Shown piece by piece: positions 54,500 through 64,000 of a DNA stretch of 64,000 nucleotides. Every line of letters starts with the position of its first letter. Position 1 is the first letter of the stretch. The position numbers were made by a program, and so were the translations under genes. The notes beneath the pieces are model-generated. The model saw only the letters and a program-made list of their open reading frames with translations. It did not search any database and was not told where the DNA came from. The stretch is from Selaginella moellendorffii (lineage: Eukaryota; Streptophyta; Lycopodiopsida; Selaginellales; Selaginellaceae), in NCBI RefSeq assembly GCF_000143415.4, contig NW_003314343.1, positions 760,883 to 824,882 on the forward strand, given 5' to 3'.

Positions 54500-56589
54500 A
54501 TGGATCCAGCAGACGAGGAGAGATCCTTGGGAGTTGAGCTAGCATCGCCAGTGGAGGAGGAAGATCTGGGCGCTGCAAAGGCGAAGAGGGCGATGGGCCT
54601 GGTGGACTGGATTGGGCAGCTGCGCGCGGCATTTGGAGCCCCATTCCTGGCAGTGGTGATGATCGTGTATGGCGTCAACCAGGGATATGGCGAGAGCGTC
54701 AAGAACATGGCCATCAATTACTACTGGAAAGACGTCCAAAAGCTGCAGCCATCGTCAACCCAGGCATTCCAGGCAAGCGGCGCAAATTCTCTCCTTTTCC
54801 ATACCTTTTCTTCTTTCTTCTTTCTTCTTTCTTCCAGGCACTGTCGAGCTTGCCATGGGACATCAAGCCAATCTACGGCCTTATAACGGACACGTTTCCC
54901 ATTGGCGGGTACAGCGTAACTTTTGTAGAGTTCTCGGGCTTGCCAAAGATCTCTTCTTAAAACTTTGTTCTTGGCAGCTACCGGCGATGGCCTTACTTGG
55001 CGACGTGCGGCATGGCCGGCAGCTTGTGCTTGTGGATGCTGGCGCTTCTTCCCACTCCATCGCCGCTGGTCGCGACGCTGCTCCTCGCCGGTGCCGCGCT
55101 GTGTACCGCCTTCCCGGACGTCGTCACCGACGCCGCAGTGGCACAGCACAGCCGAAACGTACCACACCTCGCCAGTGATTTGCAGGTAACCATTCTTCTC
55201 TCAGTGATTGCGAGTCGAGAACTTCGCCACCGTCACGGCTAGATCGAAGAACTTTAAGGAGCTCGCTTGATCGTCTTGAGTTCTCGCAAAAAGATCCTGG
55301 AAGAGAACTTGAGTGGATTGATCGAGCGAAAAGTTACCAGCTAGGGAGAGAGAATTTACCACCATTTCTTGATCTTGATAGGAAGAGAGCTCCGCTACTG
55401 CCACCCTGAGATGATCTGATGCTGTTGTTTTGCACAGAGCTTGTCGTGGGGGAGCATGGCGATCGGTGGCCTCTCCGGGTGTGGGATTTCCGGGCCAGCC
55501 GTCCACTCCTTGGGTCCAAAGGGAGCTTTCCTCTTGATCTCCACGGCGCCTCTCATGCTCATCGTTGCAGCGTGGGCTCTTCCCGAGGACAAGCTCCCCA
55601 AGCAGCTCGCGGGGGCCAACTTCGCGGCACTGCTCCGCACGGTACACCTCTTCACCGCCACGGTCCGCAGCCCGAGCATCTGGAAGCCAGCCCTGTACAT
55701 ATACCTCTTCAGCGTGAACTCTCTCTTCCAGCCTTTCCACCTCCTTTTCTTTGTTTCGATCTCGCAATGCTGCTGCTCCTCCGTTGGTTCCTCACGTAGA
55801 ATTCTCGTCGCTGCAGGGAGCTGTGTGTCCTGACATCTCGGAGGCAATGTTCTTCTGGATGACGGACTCCAAACACGGGCCCGGCTTCAGCGAGAACTTC
55901 CTCGGCCTCGTCAGTGCAATCGGCTACGTCGCCATGGTCTGTGGGATCCTGCTCTACAACACCTGCTTTCGATTCTACTCGTTCCGGACGATGTTCAAGT
56001 GGACTCAGGTAACTCGATCGCGAGCGAGCTTCTCTCGCCACCTTGAACGTTTGCTTCCCAGGTTGCAGTCTGCCTCGTCAGTCTCCCAGACATTGCTCTC
56101 GTCACGAGATACAACTTGAAGCTCGGTGTTCCAGACCATTTTTTCGTGCTCGGTGACAAGGCGCTGTCGAGCGTCATCTTCAAGCTGCAGCTGATGCCAA
56201 TGCTGGTGCTCTCGGCCAAACTTTGCCCGCCGGGAGTGGAGGGAACAGTGTTTGCCTTTCTCATGTCCGTGTCCAATCTCGGAGGTACCACTGCTTCCTG
56301 GCTTGGCGCTTGGCTCCTCAGGCTCTTCCACGTCAAGAAGGACGACTACACCAATCTGTGGCTGGCCGTGGTGGTGAGAAGCATCATGAGATTGTTGCCA
56401 TTGATCTTCCTCACGGCTCTTGTCCCGGACGGTGGCCCCGACACGCTCGTTGATAATGGTCCTGCTTTGCAAGTGGTAGCTTCAAATCAGGACGAGAGTG
56501 AGGCTCAAGATGATCTTGTAGAAATGAAGAAGTTGGCCAAAGGAGTTGAGCTTGGACAAGAGAGCCAGCTTCTCATCCAAAGCTTGTAA
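54500..56589 (+). CDS. Folate-biopterin transporter family (BT1/MFS) protein, 515 aa
   Basis: Six exons: 54500-54772, 54838-54908, 54978-55185, 55438-55713, 55817-56008 and 56062-56589. Intron 1 appears to use a GC donor (CAG|gcaagc). The protein has a soluble acidic N-terminus, then about 12 hydrophobic segments. Family blocks include YGVNQGYGESVKNMAINYYW, LPWDIKPIYGLITDTFP, AFPDVVTDAAVAQHSRN and CPPGVEGTVFAFLMSVSNLG. These mark the FBT/BT1 family of folate or pterin transporters, some plastid and some plasma-membrane. The substrate and membrane of this member cannot be told. It is convergent with the next gene. Confidence 0.9.
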
Positions 56590-56944
56590 CTCAAAATTGT
56601 GGAATGTATAACAAGAAATAATTTGCTACAACAGAAAAAAAGAGGTCATAAAGTATTTTTGTGATTGTAAACTTACTTGAAATTCTCACTTTCATTCGCG
56701 AACATTATAATATATATTTCGACGAAACCTGTGAGATTGGTTAGTAACATATTAACTCACGAATGCAACGCACCTGAGTATCCCCGTTGGCGGTCTCTTC
56801 TCGTGTCTGGACCAGATGAGAAAGTTTGGAACTCCAATCTTACGTTATAAGGCAATATAGCTCTTCCTTTAATCAATCGTAAAAGCCGAAATTTGCCGGC
56901 AATTGTTGCAACAACCTGCATGCATCCATGCAGGCTCGTTAGCG

Positions 56945-58956
56945 TCAGAAATTTGAGCAAGCTTGCCTGCTTTGCGCGTACACCGGAGCAAACATGGCAG
57001 TCAGAGGTGCATGGTCGGACAAAGAGTAGTTGTCGGGCCATGTCCCCTGCTCCACTTCCGGGGGATGAAACGATGCGTGTCTCACGTCAAGCTCAGGACT
57101 CGACTCCACCAGGCAAGGATGATGATCCGGCTCTTCAGGCTGAGCAAACTCCCAGGAGCTTTTTCTTATTTCCGTTTGGAAGATTCTCTTCGACCAGCTG
57201 CCAAGGCTGCTTCCGTTGTTGCAGTCGAAAGTATTGTCAAACGCGAGACTCTCCTGAAATATAGACTTCATAAGACTTTTCTAAGTTGAGTGACATACGT
57301 ACTTGAAATTCGTCGTAGTCAATGACGCCGTTGCCATCAAAGTCTGCAGATTTTATCAGTTCCTCAATCTCATCTCTTGAGAGCCCTTCCAAGTCCTCCT
57401 TCGTCAGCTCAAGCTGCGATTTCTTTGTTAGATACGCAAGTTAGAACTGCATGCAGACCTACCCGTCTTAGAGTCGCATGGAAATCTTCATACGTCAAGC
57501 ATTCATCGCATTCGTTCTGCTGGAAAAAACAAAACGCGTCTCTTCCTTGTTTGCCGTGTTCACGGAGAAGTTTTGACTGTCACAGGAAAAGAGAAAAACA
57601 AGTGAAAATGAAAAAGCACTTTCGTATGGACATACTTTAATGATACCGAATACAGCGCTTTTCCAGTTTTCTCTCAGCGACCCTGTACTTTTGCTGGGAT
57701 TGAGCAACCATATAAAATCGACTCCACAAATATTGCCCCGGTGATTACGATGACTCACCCACTGAGAAAAAAATATGTCAAAAACGTCTAGTGGTGTGGA
57801 CTCCTTACCCGATGCGCATCAGCTTCACAATCCGAATATTGGTGAGCAACATCGTACGATGACACAAACCCTTGCGACCGCAGGAACTTGTACACCTGGC
57901 CCCTTTTGCTCCCGTTCCAGTCCCTGAAAAAAATCATATGTAACGTGCTGGAAGATGTGGGATAGCTTGACTAACCCGCAGAGTAAAACTGGCGCATGCG
58001 ATAGATTGTGGTCATCTTTGTACTGCTCCAAATACTTGAGGATCTTGTAAACCTGCTCGCCACGAATTGGTCAGCTAGCTAGTCACAAAGCACACCAAAC
58101 TCATACCTGACGCAGCCGCACCAGACAAAAGTTGGAGTTGTGCGGGAATATGAGATGAGTATTGACAAGAAGAACTTCTTGTTGTCCAGCTACGTGCAAG
58201 CAGTCTCTGTACATTGGAATGTTTGATTGGAGGCGTAGAAACTGGGCAACACGGTCACCGCAATCGTGAAACTGCAGCTCCTGATAGTCCATCACCCGTA
58301 AGACGTCTCTTTTTACAGCAGTGAAGAGCCCTGGAAAGCTAACAGCACTTCCATATGAATGGAAAGGAGACAAAGAAATGAAACACACGTACCATCACCG
58401 CGTCCGTTTGGCCTAGCAAGTTTTCGCATGTCATACCCCGCTGCTCCTAAAGTTTTCTCATACAACTCAACTAGCTCTTCGTTTCCCGTCCAAAATTCCT
58501 AGCGAAGAACAAGACACAGAATAAAAAGATAATGATCGATCTTGTTGCTTTACCTGCAAGCAAATTGCCGACGATTTCCCTTTCAGAAGCATGTCCAGTA
58601 TCCTCCGATTCCTGTCCAGCCAGACCTCTCGAGATTGGCTCTCGCGACATTCCTGCAAAAATATTTCCTTGCTAAGACCACGATAAAAATTCTTGGAGCC
58701 AAAGAATTTTCGTTACCTCTCCATTGACGCGCTTGTAAATCGGTGCCAAAATGTTGAAAGTAGTGCACGAGAAGGACGTGTTCACCGCGCTAGAAGCCGC
58801 TTCGTCCTTGAAACAGACAGCGCGACCGGCTTCCCTCCACGATCTCTTCCTCTTCAAATCGCCCGAGGATGCCAAGTCCCACGGCGCTTGGCACAGCATG
58901 GTATTTCGAGCCGCGGAGGACTGATTCGCCGACGAGAAATCGTGAAGAACGGGCAT
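56945..58956 (-). CDS. EF-hand endonuclease/exonuclease/phosphatase-fold protein (506 aa)
   Basis: Ten exons: 58956-58717, 58652-58554, 58498-58393, 58330-58107, 58052-57976, 57923-57809, 57761-57636, 57576-57463, 57413-57303 and 57253-56945. The EEP domain carries FNILAPIYKR, AICLQEFW (metal-binding Glu), NTHLIFPHN, LLCGDWNGS (catalytic Asp/Asn) and, at the very end, SLSDHAPLTA (Asp-His pair). Between the last two, exon 9 inserts an EF-hand, DFDGNGVIDYDEF, with a full set of calcium ligands. The layout matches the plant calcium-binding EEP family (At5g54130-like). It is likely a Mg-dependent phosphodiesterase tuned by calcium; the substrate is unknown. The N-terminus could be a targeting peptide. 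Confidence 0.9.
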
Positions 58957-59396
58957 TCTCAGACCTGGCGGGCGATCCAAGCCGAGCGGCTGTGAGCTGA
59001 TCGGAGGATCGAAGAAGAGGAGGAAGAAAAAAAAAAGAACCGGAGAAATCCCTGTGCGAGATTCCTTGCGCTCATTGCGAAACAATGGACAACGCGCAAT
59101 GGAATCGCCAAATCCTCGCCCTGGCCGCGCCTTCCACACGAATCCTCTGACCAAACTCCACCATGGAATGGAAACCCTACAAAATTCCCACACACACACG
59201 ATCGATATTTCTTTTCTTCGTTTGCCGCACACGTCCGCGTCACCGCAAGGAGGAGGAGAGAATATCCCATCGGCACAAACGCGCCAATTGGCTGGATCAA
59301 ACGGACGGCGCGGATGCGCGAGCGGAGATCCCAGCCGTCAAACCTAGGGCTCCTCCGTAAAAAGGGGATTTGGCGGGGCGCAATCTCCGTGCCAAG

Positions 59397-59810
59397 ATGT
59401 GTGATCAGCACCGGCAGGAGATCGATGCGGAGCTGCAGCGGCGAAAATCTCTGGGCTGCGATGGCGAGGAGGTGGAATCGGCGGCGTCGTCGGAGAAAAT
59501 CTGCCACTGCCGCCCGTTTTGCAATTGTCACTGCCAGCTCCACGCCTGCGGCTGCGCTTGCGGATGCTCTTGCTTTTGCGTGTGCCACTGCCGCTGCCCG
59601 ACGTGCCACTGCCCCTCTTGCAATTGCCAATCCAGGAATGGATGCCACTGCAAATGCCACTGCGTTTGCCTGTGCTTTTGTAGTGGCCGCGAGAGGAGCA
59701 TGAGGAACACCAACAAGCGGCGCTGCAAGATCTGTCGCTGCGATCCAATCACGCTCTACAAGCCCACCAATGTGAATTCCTACGCGCGGCAGCACAGCTC
59801 CAGTTCGTGA
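59397..59810 (+). CDS. Extremely cysteine-rich CxC-repeat protein (137 aa), unrecognised
   Basis: Start at the first ATG of the frame, 59397; the frame is open to a TTG at 59370 but has no earlier ATG. Residues 36-95 hold 25 cysteines in 60 residues, almost all as CxC, with repeated HC pairs (CHCRPFCNCHCQLHACGCAC, CVCHCRCPTCHCPSCNCQ). It is preceded by a short charged N-terminus (MCDQHRQEIDAELQRRKSLG) and followed by a basic linker, RRCKICRCDP and a Ser-rich end; 30 Cys in total. There is no signal peptide. Cys and His density suggest metal (Zn or Cu) binding like metallothioneins, but the arrangement fits no metallothionein class I know. The opposite strand also has a long ORF (58959-59882), judged a shadow. 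Confidence 0.72.
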   Translation: MCDQHRQEIDAELQRRKSLGCDGEEVESAASSEKICHCRPFCNCHCQLHACGCACGCSCFCVCHCRCPTCHCPSCNCQSRNGCHCKCHCVCLCFCSGRERSMRNTNKRRCKICRCDPITLYKPTNVNSYARQHSSSS

Positions 59811-59947
59811 TCCTCCAATAGATCGATCGATCGAACGACATTTTGTTCCTAGTTTTTGTAAAAAATGGAGTTTTTGGATCAAACAAAGCTTGAGAAAGAC
59901 ACTATTTTCCTAGTTTCTTCTTCTAGGGTTGGAAGAAATCGTGCAGA

Positions 59948-60307
59948 ATGGAGAGCTCCGGCGAGGTAAGTGGCGATGCTGGCGGCGATCCTTTGCAAAT
60001 TTCTCCACTTTCCAGGCAGAAGAGAGGAGATTAGCGGCGGCGCACGCATTGACGCACTACTCTCCATTCGCCATGACTTGCATCGGCGAGAGCGTTACTC
60101 CCAGCCAGCTGAGACTCCATCTCCTCCAGGTATGGTTTCTCCAAAAGTTTCTCCCAGGATGATCTTCCATCTCTTCCACGATCTCAGGAACTCTCAGGAA
60201 TGCCATCGACTTTGAAGACCCCCGGCCCCTCGGAGATCCGCAACGCCCAGAGGGTCACCACTCCAGTAGAGTTTCCCCCGCGAGAAGAAGAAAGAGTCAA
60301 GAATTGA
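59948..60307 (+). CDS. Small three-exon plant protein of unknown function (83 aa)
   Basis: Exons 59948-59965, 60016-60129 and 60188-60307 have clean GT-AG introns of 50 and 58 bp and constant phase 0. The product runs MESSGE, AEERRLAAAHALTHYSPFAM, TCIGESVTPSQLRLHLLQ, ELSGMPSTLKTPGPSE and ends EEERVKN. The first exon codes only six residues, so ORF finders miss it. The CIGESVTPSQLRLHL and SGMPSTLK segments resemble a small plant-conserved protein I recall only vaguely; no function is assigned. It converges with STA1, whose stop is 142 bp away. Confidence 0.7.
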
Positions 60308-60310
60308 AGA

Positions 60311-60472
60311 TCTCTTCCATGCCAAAATCTCTTTTTGCAAAGCTTCCGGATCGAGATCGCGCCTAGCTATGGCCTGGAGCTCGCCATGACTTCTCTTCCA
60401 TGCCAAAATCGTTTTTTTGCAGAGCCCCTGGATCGAGATCGAGCTCAGCTATGGCCTGGAGCTCGGCATGAC
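60311..60472. repeat. 81-bp tandem duplication spanning the end of STA1
   Basis: The unit with tcttccatgccaaaatc...ggatcgagatcg...ctatggcctggagctcg occurs at 60313 and again at 60394, 81 bp apart. The second copy contains the STA1 stop and last codons; the first lies in its 3' flank. Confidence 0.8.
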
Positions 60473-63265
60473 GATACTATCGTCCCTCCTAAACCCCGCC
60501 GCCACCTTTCCGAGCACGAACTCCACCCCTTGATGCGCATTCTCCACCGCCTTGGACACCCGGATCCACCGCTCGCCGTGCTTCGGCTCCGCCGCCTTGC
60601 ATCTCTCCACCACCTCCTCGATCGCCTCCGCGCTCCCGTGCTCCTGCTCGAACCGATACAGCACCGCCCAAAAGTCCCCGATATCCGGCGCCGCAGCCAC
60701 TGCCCGCTTGATCCAGCTCCTCGCCTTGTCAACCTTGCGGTCCTGCCAGAAGAACTTCCCCACCACCGCCACCACGAACGGATCCTGCTCGCTGTTCTTC
60801 ACCGCATCGAAGCTCCTGGCCTTCCTCTGCGCCCGCGGTGCCATCTCCGCGCTCGCGGCCCACAGGATCCCGCTCCTCCGGCACTCCTGGAGCGCTTTCG
60901 CCATGAGCGCCTCCGCCTCCTTCCACTTCCCCGCCCGCGCCTCCGCTCGAATCGCCGCCAGCCACAGCTCCGGATCCTCCTTCTTCTTGAGCCGCGCCGT
61001 CGTGAGCAGCGCCCTCGCCTTCGCGATCCCGCCACCTTTCTCTTCGAGCTCCGCCGCCGCCAGCCACACCGGCGTGCTCGTCGCTGGATCACACCTCTCC
61101 AGCGCTCGCTCGTACACGCTCCTCGCGGCGGCGAGGTTCCCAGTTCTCTCCTCGAGCTGCCCGAGCATCAGCCACAGCTTGTGGAATCCCGGGAAGCGCT
61201 TGAGCCCCTCCTCGAGCAGCCGCCTTTCCTCCGCCACCTTTCCCAGCTCCCGCTCCACCATCGCCGACTTCATCCACACTCTCTCCGAGCAGCCACCGCG
61301 CTCCCTCGCCTTGGCCAGCAAGATCCTGGCCCTCTCCGGCTCGCGGCTCTCAAACTCGAGCTTGAACGCCGCCAGCCAGATCTCCTCGGACTCCGGGATC
61401 GCAACGTATGCCGCCGTGAGGATCGCTCGAGCGCCATCGATGTCTCCCGCTAGCCACTTCTCCTTGGCTCCCAAGAGCCACAACACCTCGGCCTTTGGAC
61501 AGCACCCCACAGCGCGCTCCAGCAGCGAGTCCACCGCTTCCCTCGATCCATGGCCCTTCTCCAGCAGCGCCGCCTTGATCCACACGCTCTTCTTCCCAGG
61601 AAACTCTTCCAGCGCGCGAGTAAAGATCGCCCTCGCGGTCGCGACCGATCCCCTCTTGAGACACTCCTCCGCGTCCGCCACCAACGTCCTCTTCTTGTCC
61701 TCCTCCTCCACGCCCAACCCGATCGTCCTCCTCACGATCGCCGCGCAAGTCACCGCCGCCGCCGCTCTCTCCGCCGCCTCCGCCTCCTTCATCCAGTACT
61801 CGCGGTCGATCACCACCCCGAGCCTCTCCAGCGACCGTATAGCGCGGTCGATGATCTCTGCCACGCGAGAGCCATTCCCCGCCGCCTCCTCGAGCTTGGC
61901 TGCCGCGATCCAGATCACGGGCTCGGTTGGCAGCGCGTCGCGAGCTCGGTTGAGCACCACCCTCGCCTTGTCGTAAGTCTCCAGCCTCGCCAGCGCCAGC
62001 CATAGCTCCACGTGGTGGCGGCAGCACTCGGTGGCGCGGCCCAGCAAGATCCTCGCCTCCTCCTCGCTCGCCAGCTCCACCACCGCCTTCCACAGCCGCA
62101 CCGAGTCGGGTATAAACTCGAGCCCCTTGCGAAGAACGCGGCTCTTAGCGGCGCTCTCCTCCTCAAGCCCCGCCGCCGCCATCCACAGCTTCACCGACGT
62201 GGGGATCGCCTTCACTGCCGCGGAGATCACTCCCTTGGCGGCGGCGCCGCTCGTCAGCCTGCATGCCTCGAGCCACACGTCTTCGTTCTTCGGACACTCC
62301 TGGCACCCCTGGTGGATGACGCTCCGCGCGGCGGTGATCTTCCCCGCCACCTCCTCCAGCCGCGCCGCCGCCATCCACCCCGGCGCGTGCTTTGGATTGG
62401 TCTGGATCACGGACTTGAGCAGCAGGCGCGCCTTCTTCATGTCGGAGATCTCCGCGTCGCTGGTGATCTTCATGCTCTTGAGATCGGTGAGGTAGCCTCG
62501 GGGATCCACGACCGTGAGCCCACTGACCGAGTCGGACAAGCGATCCAGCTTGAGCGAGAGAACCGTGCCGCGTCCCTCGCCCACGGCTGTGAGGCTGCTG
62601 ATGTTACTACTAGCGGCGCCGCCAACCACGGTAGCGCCGCCACCACCCTGGTCCAGGACCGTGTTACGCTCCTTTTGGGCCTTCTCAAGGAGTGTGTCCG
62701 GCGGAGGAACATAGCTTTCAAACCGCGCCTTCTTCTTCCGCCGCGACAGATTCGTCGCGTCGGGGATCTTCTCCCACTCTTGCGGGGGCAGCTCCACCAG
62801 AGTTCTCGTCACGTCCGCCAGGAGCTCCTTGATCGTGGGAGTGCTCTCGCGGCGCTGCTCGATCGAGCGCTTGAGCCGCTCCTCCCGTCGCTCCTTCCGT
62901 CGCGAATCCATCCTGGCGGCGACGCTCTCATACACCGCGTCGGCCTCATCGTCGTCGGCGTCATACACACCTGTGGCAAACAGCCCCACATCGTTACCCT
63001 CGAACTCGTCAAACTCTTGGTTCTGGATTTGGCCATACCCGCTCACCTCGTGCTCATCTTCCTCATCCTCCGCCCCACCGCCGCCAATAGGCGGCGGCGC
63101 CGCTTTGCCCCTGCCCCGCCCAAAGCTGGTGGTGGTGGTCTCCGGCGCCGCTCTGGCGGGGCCGATATCCGATCGAGTGGTGAAACCGGTGGCGCCGCGG
63201 CCCAAGCCAGCGACGTAGCCGGGCGGCGCCTTCGCTGTGAGGAAATCCAAGCGCTTACCCCCCAT
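60449..63265 (-). CDS. STA1: Pre-mRNA splicing factor PRP6 / STABILIZED1 (938 aa)
   Basis: Intronless from the ATG at 63265. The N-terminal PRP1_N domain reads KAPPGYVAGLGRGATGFTTR then SDIGPAR, the signature of PRP6-family U5 snRNP proteins; an acidic segment (GAEDEEDEHEV, YDADDDEADAVYESVAAR) follows. From about residue 270 there is a superhelix of HAT/TPR-like repeats (e.g. WMAAARLEEVAGKITAARSV, PVWLAAAELEEKGGGIAKAR) to the C-terminus. PRP6 bridges U4/U6 and U5 in the tri-snRNP; in Arabidopsis STA1 affects splicing, heat and cold tolerance and small RNA pathways. The whole gene has one open frame, so long GC-rich antisense ORFs appear on the other strand. Length is somewhat below Arabidopsis STA1. 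Confidence 0.95.
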   Translation of the reverse strand: MGGKRLDFLTAKAPPGYVAGLGRGATGFTTRSDIGPARAAPETTTTSFGRGRGKAAPPPIGGGGAEDEEDEHEVSGYGQIQNQEFDEFEGNDVGLFATGVYDADDDEADAVYESVAARMDSRRKERREERLKRSIEQRRESTPTIKELLADVTRTLVELPPQEWEKIPDATNLSRRKKKARFESYVPPPDTLLEKAQKERNTVLDQGGGGATVVGGAASSNISSLTAVGEGRGTVLSLKLDRLSDSVSGLTVVDPRGYLTDLKSMKITSDAEISDMKKARLLLKSVIQTNPKHAPGWMAAARLEEVAGKITAARSVIHQGCQECPKNEDVWLEACRLTSGAAAKGVISAAVKAIPTSVKLWMAAAGLEEESAAKSRVLRKGLEFIPDSVRLWKAVVELASEEEARILLGRATECCRHHVELWLALARLETYDKARVVLNRARDALPTEPVIWIAAAKLEEAAGNGSRVAEIIDRAIRSLERLGVVIDREYWMKEAEAAERAAAAVTCAAIVRRTIGLGVEEEDKKRTLVADAEECLKRGSVATARAIFTRALEEFPGKKSVWIKAALLEKGHGSREAVDSLLERAVGCCPKAEVLWLLGAKEKWLAGDIDGARAILTAAYVAIPESEEIWLAAFKLEFESREPERARILLAKARERGGCSERVWMKSAMVERELGKVAEERRLLEEGLKRFPGFHKLWLMLGQLEERTGNLAAARSVYERALERCDPATSTPVWLAAAELEEKGGGIAKARALLTTARLKKKEDPELWLAAIRAEARAGKWKEAEALMAKALQECRRSGILWAASAEMAPRAQRKARSFDAVKNSEQDPFVVAVVGKFFWQDRKVDKARSWIKRAVAAAPDIGDFWAVLYRFEQEHGSAEAIEEVVERCKAAEPKHGERWIRVSKAVENAHQGVEFVLGKVAAGFRRDDSIVMPSSRP

Positions 63266-63595
63266 ACTTTGCCCTAATCTACTGAAGAGCTTATATAATG
63301 GAAAAGGAACCTTTTCTCCTTTTAGGGCATATAACTTAAAAGTATTACGACCTTTTAGCCTCTTTTTGCCGTTTTAGGGCAGCTTTAAAGTAACCTAAAA
63401 GGCTGTCCTTTAAACAATCTTAGCCCAAAACATCGTTATTTTTAAGAAACTTTTAGTGAGACAAAACGCGAGAGCTTGGCATTGCCACTCTCGTAAGAAA
63501 TAGTAACGAACGAAAAAGGATTAAAAGCTCGGAGTTTTTTGCTCGAGTACCTCCCGGTTCCTCCCTTTCGATCCGGGGAGAGACGCGCGCTCGCT
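63266..63595. other. Short intergenic region between STA1 and SAHH
   Basis: It contains several ttttagggca / cttttag repeats around 63320-63420 and the STA1 promoter plus the SAHH 3' flank. No gene seen. Confidence 0.45.

Positions 63596-64000
<405 letters not shown>

Noticed and set aside
58959-59882. 307-codon minus-strand ORF opposite the cysteine-rich gene
   Set aside because: Ala/Arg-rich low-complexity translation that mirrors the CxC codons; its end overlaps the leader of the EEP gene. It is explained as a shadow frame.
60335-63277. Long plus-strand ORFs (372, 474 and 421 codons)
   Set aside because: They are antisense to the intronless GC-rich STA1 gene and have compositions rich in Arg, Leu, Pro or Ser with no domain.

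Overview
The window looks like nuclear DNA of a vascular plant, most probably a lycophyte such as Selaginella. This is inferred from plant-only families (NO VEIN, HCF173, NAB-domain coiled-coil protein, family-1 UDP-glycosyltransferase), very short introns (about 45-130 bp), tight spacing with divergent starts as little as 68 bp apart, and many intronless PPR genes. No database search was possible; exon boundaries were read by hand from splice signals, reading phase and remembered family similarity. An assembly gap of 511 N lies at 7315-7825.

Left arm (1-14.4 kb): the N-terminal half of a UDP-glycosyltransferase (minus) diverges from proteasome subunit alpha-6 (PAF1). Two PPR genes diverge from each other, then comes a very long NAB/CIP1-like coiled-coil gene that spans the gap. 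From 14.5 to 20.65 kb lies a decaying segmental array: an FCP1-like HAD phosphatase pseudogene, an intact copy of it, a broken 2-oxoglutarate dioxygenase and broken PPR copies. Next come a five-exon ZIP metal transporter, a third intact PPR gene, an AT-hook protein, a small membrane protein and the 13-exon chloroplast gene HCF173.

Centre (29.5-39.9 kb): an inverted copy of the phosphatase/PPR/dioxygenase array is followed by an AT-rich block. That block holds a minisatellite, a short non-autonomous LTR element with PBS and target-site duplication (34434-35391), and a dead Ty3/gypsy polyprotein.

Right arm (39.9-64 kb): an 11-exon kelch-repeat gene carries a long unrecognised C-terminal domain. 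It is followed by a PPR graveyard, the 14-exon NO VEIN ATPase gene, a folate-biopterin transporter, an EF-hand endonuclease/exonuclease/phosphatase-fold protein, an extraordinarily cysteine-rich CxC protein, a small three-exon plant protein, the splicing factor PRP6/STABILIZED1, and the 3' end of S-adenosylhomocysteine hydrolase.

Most intact genes are housekeeping or organelle-related and do not form a pathway. The most unusual items are the CxC protein, the kelch fusion, the repeat-built NAB coiled-coil protein, the target-site-flanked short LTR element, and the array of FCP1-like phosphatases duplicated in inverted orientation around single-copy genes.
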